Origin: Castor canadensis
Lineage: Eukaryota > Chordata > Mammalia > Rodentia > Castoridae
Length of the DNA: 64,000 bases
Direction of reading: 5' to 3'
NCBI RefSeq assembly: GCF_047511655.1
Contig: NC_133400.1
Coordinates: forward strand, 749,001 to 813,000
In this document: positions 57,316-64,000 of the stretch, in pieces
Numbering within the stretch: position 1 is the stretch's first letter
Layout of the letters: each line of letters begins with the position of its first letter
Position numbers and translations under genes: made by a program
Notes under the pieces: generated by a model
Databases searched by the model: none
The model's input: only the letters and a program-made list of their open reading frames with translations
Told to the model about the DNA's origin: nothing

Positions 57316-57784
57316 ACATCACAGAGAGCTGCCATGCTCAGGCGCTGTGTACACACAGCTGCACGCTGCCCCCAGCTTCCTGCCTGGAGGAACTTCCTAG
57401 GCCTGGCTCAGGGAACCGCAGCCCCACACAGTGCAGCGGTGTCAGTACATGCAAGAAGCAGAGGTTGCCGCTCAGGGCTGCTGAGGCATCTGCAATTTCC
57501 AGAGAACAGGGAGGAGGAAGCTGTGCAAAGGAGGGACCAGGGGTCAGCGCACAAGAGCTCCCCGGTCTCCACACGCCTGGCAAAAACTGTTACTGGGAGG
57601 TGTAGAAGTGACGTGGTGGGTGTGTGATCCAAACAGCTGGAGAGGACAGATCTCACTGACATCCCCAGAAAGGCGTGTCTCAGGGGCAGGATGGTGCTGG
57701 CCCCAGGGAAAGGACTGCTTGAGATGTTGCTCAATGCTGAGCTGAGGCAGTTCATGGTGAGCGGTCAGAACAAAACTAAAGAAG

Positions 57785-58497
57785 ACAGCATAGTCTATAC
57801 TGTGCCGGCACACAGTGAGCAATTACTAAATATACAAAGAAGCAGAAGAATTTAATCAGAGAAGAAAAGTCAGTTAATAAAACAGCCCAGAGATGACACC
57901 GATGTTGGAATTAGAAGAGGCAGGTGTAAAAGAAAAGAAAGGTAGAAGTGAGGAGGTGGTGAGTGTCAACACAGTGAAACGACAGGGCAAAAATCCAGAC
58001 CTGAAAAATACAATGACTGAGATAAAAAATTATGGAGCCGTGAAACTGTTCAAATTTAAGCACACAGGGAAAAAGCCTTAAGAATCAACCAGAAAGAACC
58101 AAGTGGTATAACGTGTTGAGGACTTCAATTCCAGAAAACACGTTTGGAGAAATAGGAACCATGAAAGTCCACAAGTCAGTGAAGGTCAGAGAAGGTCAAG
58201 AGCATAAAATAACGACATCAGAGTTAAATGACTGCAACCAAGGATAAAGAGACCACCTGCAAAGCAGCCAGAGGAAAACAACCCTCGTCTCCACCAGGGA
58301 GCACAGGTAAAAAACACTGATGGCTCCTAACCCGAAGCAAGGCCCGCCAGAAGACAATAGAACGGCATCTTTCACATGCTGAAACAAAACTGTGCACCTA
58401 AAATTCCAATCCTTCACAACGTGAAAATGCCCTCCATAAGTTAAAAGGAAATAAAGTATTTTCAGGTTAATCAAACCTGAGAAAATCCATTGCAACA
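57785..58497 (+). mobile_element. Old LINE-1 or HAL1-type fragment
   Basis: CCTGAAAAATACAATGACTG followed by AGATAAAAAATTATGGAGCC matches the ORF1-side sequence of old L1/HAL1 elements. AAAGCAGCCAGAGGAAAACA, TTTCACATGCTGAAACAAAA and AAGTATTTTCAGGTTAATCA give later landmarks in order. Many stops and indels are present. Confidence 0.72.
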
Positions 58498-58560
58498 GTC
58501 GTAGAGCACCTGCCTAGCAAGTGTGAAGCCCTGACTTCCCCCTCGAGTACCATCAAGAAA
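58498..58560 (+). mobile_element. Partial ID-like SINE
   Basis: TAGAGCACCTGCCTAGCAAG and GTGTGAAGCCCTGA are the middle of the ID unit; the 5' end is missing. Confidence 0.8.
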
Positions 58561-58697
58561 TATTACTTTGAGGTAGATGTAATATGAGTTCAAAGTACAC
58601 ATATTGTAATCCTTCGAGGAGCCGTCAAGAATTGAAACAAAGAGGTATAGCCTCCAAAAAATTATAATAAATAAAATGGAATCTTAAGAACTAATCA

Positions 58698-58800
58698 GGG
58701 CTTTGGGTGTGGTTTAAGCAGTACAGCCCCTGCCCAAGCAAGCACGTAAACTCTGGATTCAAATCTCAGTACCACCAAAGAAATGAACGAAAAGAAAGAA
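58698..58800 (+). mobile_element. ID-like SINE, diverged
   Basis: GGGCTTTGGGTGTGGTTTAA and GGATTCAAATCTCAGTACCA preserve A and B box positions; an A-rich tail follows. Confidence 0.82.
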
Positions 58801-58803
58801 TCA

Positions 58804-59010
58804 CTGGGCTGCGGGTGCCTTTAACCTCAGCACTTTGGAGGTGGAGGCAGGAAGATTGTGAGTTTGAGGACAGCCTGGGCTACTTAGTGAGTTCAAGGTC
58901 AGCCAGAGGTATATAGCAAGATTCTGTCAAAGGAAAGCCAAGGATGTAGCTTGGCGGTAGACTGCAAGGCGGTAGACTGTGGTCCCATCTCTAGCACCAC
59001 AATTTCAAAA
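58804..59010 (+). mobile_element. B1-ID dimeric SINE, diverged
   Basis: The B1 half reads GGGCTGCGGGTGCCTTTAAC and GGTGGAGGCAGGAAGATTGT. The ID half (AGGATGTAGCTTGGCGGTAG) carries a short internal duplication of GGCGGTAGACTG. Confidence 0.78.
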
Positions 59011-59135
59011 GAAGGCAAGAAAACAAAAAAACCTTAGTGAGCCGAATATTAAACAGGAAGATGGTTTAAGTCACTCATGTCAATAATACTTTAAATGCAA
59101 ACAGGCTAACATTTTGGTTAAAAGCAAAGATTGAG

Positions 59136-59233
59136 AGCCTGGGGTTGTAGCTCAGTGGGATTGTACTTGCCTAACATGTGGGAGGCCCTGGGTTCGATTC
59201 ATAGCAACACACACGCACACACACACACACAGA
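59136..59233 (+). mobile_element. ID SINE with (CA)n tail
   Basis: GGGGTTGTAGCTCAGTGGGA and GGTTCGATTCATAGCAACAC match A and B boxes of the classic ID type; the tail is a CA repeat at 59208-59231. Confidence 0.88.
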
Positions 59234-59261
59234 GTCAATCTATATGAAAAAGTTAAACTTG

Positions 59262-59455
59262 AGGCAGACATGGTGGGGTACACCTGGTATTCCACTGGGC
59301 AGGCAGAAGTAGGAGGATCAAGGTCTGAGGCCAGCCTAGGCAAAATAAAAACAAAACAAAAGCAAGAGAACTCGGGGCTTAAGTGCGAGAACCTTTGGCT
59401 AGCCAGCATGATGCCCCGAGTTCAATCCTTGCTACCTCAAAAAAAAAAAAAAGAG
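59262..59455 (+). mobile_element. B1 fragment followed by ID unit with poly(A)
   Basis: GACATGGTGGGGTACACCTG and AGGAGGATCAAGGTCTGAGG (B1) lead to GGGGCTTAAGTGCGAGAACC and GAGTTCAATCCTTGCTACC (ID). The A-rich tail begins near 59438. Confidence 0.82.
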
Positions 59456-59567
59456 AGAAAGAAAGCTAAGCTAAACTCAACCATCTGCTATGTACAAGGG
59501 AATGTACTTTAGCTACACAGCGTAGATAAAAGGATGGGAAAGATGGAGCAGAAATACCCACATGAGA

Positions 59568-59662
59568 AGGCTGGAGCTGTGGTGTGGCTCAGTGGCAGGG
59601 TTCTGGCCCAGAGTGTGGCATGTGTGAGGAGGCTCTGGGTTCCATTCCCAGACCCCCACAAA
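59568..59662 (+). mobile_element. ID SINE
   Basis: GCTGTGGTGTGGCTCAGTGG and GGGTTCCATTCCCAGACCCC preserve both pol III boxes. Confidence 0.85.
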
Positions 59663-60183
59663 AGTACAGGAAGGGCGAGGTGACGATGGGAGTCGTGGTG
59701 GTCTGCAGTGTCCATGGCAGGCCTGTGTCTGTTGACTTATCTGCCACTTTTTCCCCTCACTACCATACTCCTGCAGAGCGCAGGTGTCATCTTGCCAGAG
59801 TCACAGAGGACATGGCCGAGCTCTCTCCTCGATGCCCCTTCCTGGGGAGGTGCTTGGGTCTCCTGGAGCATTTCCCACTCACACTCAACCTTCGAAACCA
59901 AGGACAAAGCTCCCAAGAGAGGAGCCGAAACTGTGGGACCCACCTTGCACCCCACTCTCCTAGCCCTCTGAACTGGGCATCTCATTAACTTGCTCACAAC
60001 ACAGCTTCCTTCAGCCAAGGGACCCCATTTTCACTAATAATAAGCTCAGAACCCACACTATATTTTGTACACGGTCACTGTGTAATTTATCCTCCAAACC
60101 AAGTCACTTTGGAGGGTGAGAAAGCACAGAACTGATGCCAGGCTACCCCTGAGAGCCAGGCTGTATGTTGGTGTGGGAGCAGT
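59663..60183. other. Intergenic sequence without recognised gene
   Basis: The 134-residue plus frame (59584-59988) starts inside the ID SINE and has no family features. Confidence 0.4.
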
Positions 60184-60327
60184 GTGACCCCTGCAGGTGG
60201 CGTTGCCCCAGGAGCTGGCATGATGCCAGGAAGTAGTGTGACTCCAGGAAATGGTGTAGCGCCAGGAAGCAGTGTGACTCCTATAGGCCGAGCAACCCTA
60301 GGAGGTCATGTGACTCCTGCAGATGGT
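60184..60327 (+). repeat. 18-bp minisatellite, about 8 diverged units
   Basis: The phrase GTGACTCCAGGAAATG and variants recur every 18 bp. Read in frame from 60184, each unit encodes a hexapeptide of the type V-T/A-P-x-G-x. The surrounding frame is short (66 residues) and unsupported as a gene. Confidence 0.75.
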
Positions 60328-61555
60328 CTGACCACATTCCTGTCCCTGGGAACTTCATGTAACAGAAGGACCATTACACCTTAGAGTTCACACTGCTTCA
60401 CACCCGTCAGAGAAGCAGGGCGCCTGCATTATTCCTCTTCGCCAAGGCAAAGCAAGGCCAGGTGGATTGGGATGTGCTCTTGAGATCTCGGTGGGGACCC
60501 ATTCCAGGCCGTCTGCAGCTTACAGCGCTCTTTCCAACACAGGTTCCTACAATTTCTCCTGGAGCAAAACTGAACATCTGAACTAAACCTAGCTCACAGG
60601 CCCTTCTCCGTTTCCCTTTTTGCTTTAGGTGCCAGGAAGTTCAGAACAGAACCGGGCTGAGTGGGAGGACAGAGCCCATGTGACAGAGGCGTCGTCGGCC
60701 TGCTTCCCTGTTTCCTCAGTTCTATTATTTTCTTGCGTTTCCCACCCCCATTTTGGAAGCAGATGGGTACAAGTTATAAATACCATTCCCGACAGAACCA
60801 GTCTGTTTCAACCCCCATCGGCCTGTCCAAGTCTGGTGCCCTAGAAAGCACTGACCTGGAGTGTCCACAGTTGCCATCCTTCTCTCTCTAGTCACCTCTG
60901 GATTCTGCATCTGGGGAAGCCCCACCCTCACTTCACCCCTCCATCTGGCTCAATATGTCCTGTCCTCCCTGGCCTGCAGCTGAGCAGCCCTGTCCCAGGA
61001 TTGAGAGTAAGGACCTTCCTGAAGCCACTGCTGCACAGCACGGATGACAGGAGCAACCAGACCTGAGGGACACCTCTGCCAGCTCTGTTGGGGGTCCTAC
61101 AGACAGCACTGCTTTGGCCTGTGTCTTCCACAGGAAGCAGAGCTATGGCCATGGGAGCCCCTTCAAGTCCTCAGAGGCAAACCTAGTGCTCTTTACTGTC
61201 CACGTGTGTGTGGGCCCTGATCCCCCTCACGGGTCATCTGCTTGAATCCCAGTGACCAAGAACATGTCAAGGAGCTGGGTGGCCACATGGAGCCCTGCAC
61301 ACTGTGGTGGCAGATGGCTGAGCCATGGCCTTCTGTGGCCTGAGTCCCCTCACCTGTGGGAGGGGCTGCACAGTAAAGACCACTGTCCAGACAGGGACCC
61401 AGCATCCCCGGACTGGTCATGCTGTCTGGGTGCTCAGTGGTGACAGGGGGTGCCTTGGGGCTGTGGCAGTGGGGGAGGCAGAGGCTAGGAGGCTCCCTGG
61501 CCCTGTGCCCACCTCTGGAAGAAGCAGGAGGCCTAGCCCAGCCGCCCCCTCCTCA
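60328..61555. other. Intergenic sequence without recognised gene
   Basis: No exon or nameable repeat is seen. Confidence 0.4.
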
Positions 61556-61695
61556 CACCCCTCCTCAGATGTTTGCTATTTTGTTATTGTTGTTAACTCC
61601 TCGCCAGGTGGAACCAGCACTGTGGGGCTTAATTAAACCCAGCCAGCTGTTGCCGAACACCGACAACATGATGCATGGCAGAGTCGGCCGTGAGC
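61556..61695. promoter_or_regulatory. Candidate conserved enhancer element
   Basis: SOX-type TTGTTATTGTTGTT (about 61575-61590), E-boxes CAGGTG and CAGCTG, and GGGCTTAATTAAACCC (homeodomain palindrome, about 61627-61640) lie within 100 bp in GC-rich surroundings. CpGs survive. Conservation is not tested. Confidence 0.4.
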
Positions 61696-62419
61696 TGGGG
61701 TGGGGGGAGGGCCACGCGCCACAGAACCCCAGCCCAGACGAATGGGGCCCGAGTCTGGGGACTAGGAAGCTGGGGCTGCCGGAGGTGCTCACCGGGCAGG
61801 TCCAAGGACGTCCAGCTGCCGCCCTCCCTCCCCACATTCATTCAAGGATCTCAGTTCCTGAGAACGGAAACCCCAGAGGACAAAGGGAGACACTGCAGAG
61901 GGGCCAGAACCCAGGGCAGCCATGGGAGCTGTCCTGCCAGCCCTGGGGCAGCCCACGGGGGCTCTCAACATGTGTGGGAGTGTGTGTGCATGCATGAACG
62001 TGGGGGGCGTTGAGTGTGTGTGGAGGTAGGACGGGCTTGCATGAGGTCCTCCATCTGCACCAGAGTGTCTGGCAGAGATCAGACTGGGTCTGCATCTCCC
62101 TCTCAAGATTCACAAAACTGGACTCCTGACTTACGTAGACTTCCAGAAAACTGGGTGATACAGCGCCCAGCACTCAGTCAGACGAGGCTGAACTGGCCCG
62201 CCAACTTCCAGGCTTCTCCAACCCACTCGTGGCATAGGGAGCGTGGTTCTACTGAGGCATCTGAAAAGTGTGGGTAGGGAATGGGGTGCAGAGGTGGTAG
62301 CAGCCAGGAACTGTCAACCGACTTTCCTTCTGAAGAGGTGGCTGGTGCTGGGTGTGCCGTGCCCGGGCAGGGCAAACGAGGGAGCAGATGGCACCCACAC
62401 CTCATATCAAACCGTCAGC
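61696..62419. other. Intergenic sequence without recognised gene
   Basis: A short TG-rich run lies near 61975-62025. No exon is seen. Confidence 0.4.
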
Positions 62420-62760
62420 ACCCAAAGATAAAATAATCCTACAAATAACAGACCCTTCGCAGCCGAGGACATTTATGACCAACAAACATGCAAAAACTGC
62501 TCAACGCCCACAAGTGGCCACAGTCAAAAACGGATAGAAGCAAGGGCTGGTGAGGATGTGAGCCACCAGCAGGTTGCCTCACAGGCCACTGGTGACAAGT
62601 TGCTTCCCACCAGTCTGATAAACTGTCAGCCGGAAGAACTTCAGTGGCCTGTGACGGTCTTCCTTCTGCCCAGCAAGGCCTCCTATCTAAACTTGCACTC
62701 AACTCAACTTATGAATAAAAGCACCAGTGAATTAAATCTGTGATGACAGAGAGGACCTAT
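62420..62760 (+). mobile_element. Old LINE-1 ORF2 C-terminal-region fragment
   Basis: AACAGACCCTTCGCAGCC, GACCAACAAACATGCAAAAA, CTGCTCAACGCCCACAAGTG and GGGCTGGTGAGGATGTGAGC are L1 landmarks in forward order, with many substitutions. Confidence 0.72.
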
Positions 62761-63824
62761 GTGGAGGAATAAAATGACACTGCCTTCCGAGAGACTCCAG
62801 TTTCACAAGCATCGTCACCAACAAATCTGCATTTGGTCCTCACTGCACCTGTGACATTCATAGGACTTTAATTATCAGCCCTAGGTCACACTGTCAATGG
62901 CAGGAAAGATCACCTGTTGGAGGTGATTGAGGCAGGGAGCTAGTGCCTCAGTCGCTTTTGGCTGCAAGTGACACGCTTAGTCCACTAGGAAATGTTTGTT
63001 CCTCAACAATGTTTGTTGCTCACCTCCAGAAGTGAGCAGGACCCAGCAGGAGTTGATGCCATCAGACACCCAGGGTCTCCTGTCTGCAGGTTGAATCCTG
63101 GCACATCCTGCTGCGAGGGCCCTGATAGGGTTCAGATCTCCTCCTCAAGAGTCTTTGTTTAGAAAACAGCCTCAGTAGAGAGATGCCCGGGCAGAGCAGA
63201 GGGCACGGCCGTGTGTGTCAGTATAACACAGGCGCCTCATCCTCTGGTTTAGGGTCAGGCAAGTTTGCTCGCTGTCCGTTACAAGCACTTCAAGTTCACT
63301 AAGCTCATGATGCAAATGCAGTGCCCACCTGGCCATGCCCACAGGGCTTTGGGGGACAAGGGAAACCAATGAAGCCATGAATTCAAGCATCTTGCTATGC
63401 CATAAGTAATAAAGGTCTTAATCTCTGACCCAGGAGTCTTTTCTGTTAGCGCCTGTCGGCCTCACCCGAGGCAGCATATCTGCCTCAGACCGTTCATAGC
63501 TTTGACACAGGTTGTCAAGAGGGCTTAACAGTTTGGGGCATCACATCAGACACAACGGTGACAGGTGGGCTGTGCCTTTCTGTGGATCTCCCTCAAGGGC
63601 TGGGGAAATGTGTCCCAGAAATCTTCCCCGAAACCTCACAAGATTGCAAAGCTGTCAAGGGACAGCACTGGGGTAGCATGAGGCCTGCCATCCCCCTGAC
63701 CATGCTCCTGGCCACCCACAGGGACAGAGACCATGCTGTTAGAGGGTGAGGCAGCATTGCTTTGGGGGAAATGAGAGGCCACAAGCAAGCAAAGGCTGCA
63801 AATCCTGCACAATCAAACCTGCTG
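62761..63824. other. Intergenic sequence, possible MIR remnant at 62815-62930
   Basis: ATTATCAGCCCTAGGTCACA weakly suggests MIR. Nothing else is recognised. Confidence 0.35.
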
Positions 63825-64000
63825 ACCTAGCTGGGCCAGGGGGCCACGCCCAGCATCCCAGCTACTCGGGTGGCAGAGAGAGGAGAATGAAGAGTTCCAA
63901 ACCAGCCTGGGCAAGGCTAGTGAGACCCTATCTCAGAAACAAAATATATGTATAAAATCAAGAGGGCTGGGAGTAGGGCTCAAGACGTAGAGTACCTGCC
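63825..64000 (+). mobile_element. B1-ID dimeric SINE cut by the window end
   Basis: The B1 half contains CAGCATCCCAGCTACTCGGG and GCCTGGGCAAGGCTAGTGAG. The ID half starts near 63965 (GGCTGGGAGTAGGGCTCAAG) and is incomplete. Confidence 0.82.

Noticed and set aside
61419..61997. 192-residue plus-strand frame
   Set aside because: It runs through the enhancer-like block at 61556-61695 and shows no protein features.
38033..64000. First coding exon of CBFA2T3
   Set aside because: Expected nearby by synteny on the plus strand, but no frame resembles the known N-termini of this protein, so it presumably lies beyond the right edge.
1..64000. CRISPR arrays, operons, phage or plasmid features
   Set aside because: No regularly spaced direct repeats with unique spacers, no ribosome-binding-site-linked frames and no prokaryotic gene density; the window is mammalian nuclear DNA.

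Overview
The window is nuclear DNA from a mammal, most probably a rodent. Short dimeric SINEs (a B1-like, 7SL-derived left half joined to a tRNA-derived ID-like right half with clear A and B boxes) occur throughout. There are also L1 remnants, MaLR-type LTR fragments, ancient MIRs and many microsatellites. The B1+ID dimer is the kind of element reported from beaver, squirrel and dormouse lineages, and a castorimorph such as a beaver is my best guess. That is inference, not proof. There is no sign of prokaryotic, plasmid or viral gene organisation, and nearly all open frames are chance frames or repeat-derived.

Only one protein-coding gene is supported: the 5' end of ACSF3 (mitochondrial malonyl/methylmalonyl-CoA synthetase), on the minus strand. 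Its start-codon exon lies at 1206-1909, with 222 codons up to a consensus splice donor. A CpG island at about 7340-7962 is the likely promoter, with a probable non-coding first exon ending at 7620. The roughly 5.7 kb intron between them holds a 3'-end L1 copy with a perfect 15-bp target-site duplication, several SINEs and an unexplained stretch of open minus-strand frames.

From about 8 kb to 64 kb I see no convincing coding exon. In human, ACSF3 is followed on its 5' side by a large gene-poor interval and then the divergently transcribed CBFA2T3. If synteny holds, this window is that interval and CBFA2T3 would lie to the right on the plus strand.

Layout by region: 9-11 kb holds two LTR-like segments, one with a well-formed TATA/CCAAT promoter. 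17.1-18.35 kb is CA-rich simple sequence. 20.4-20.74 kb is a pure pyrimidine tract. 28-35 kb is a dense nest of L1, LTR and SINE copies. 38.0-38.6 kb is a second, weaker CpG-rich patch with good plus-strand splice sites. 41-54.8 kb and 61.6 kb contain short AT-rich, homeodomain-motif-rich blocks in GC-rich surroundings that look like conserved non-coding enhancers. 56.9-59.7 kb is another repeat cluster. 60.18-60.33 kb is an 18-bp minisatellite.

Nothing here is clearly a new biological system. The most useful leads are the regulatory candidates between ACSF3 and the expected CBFA2T3, the LTR-like promoter at about 9.5 kb, and the second CpG patch at 38 kb.
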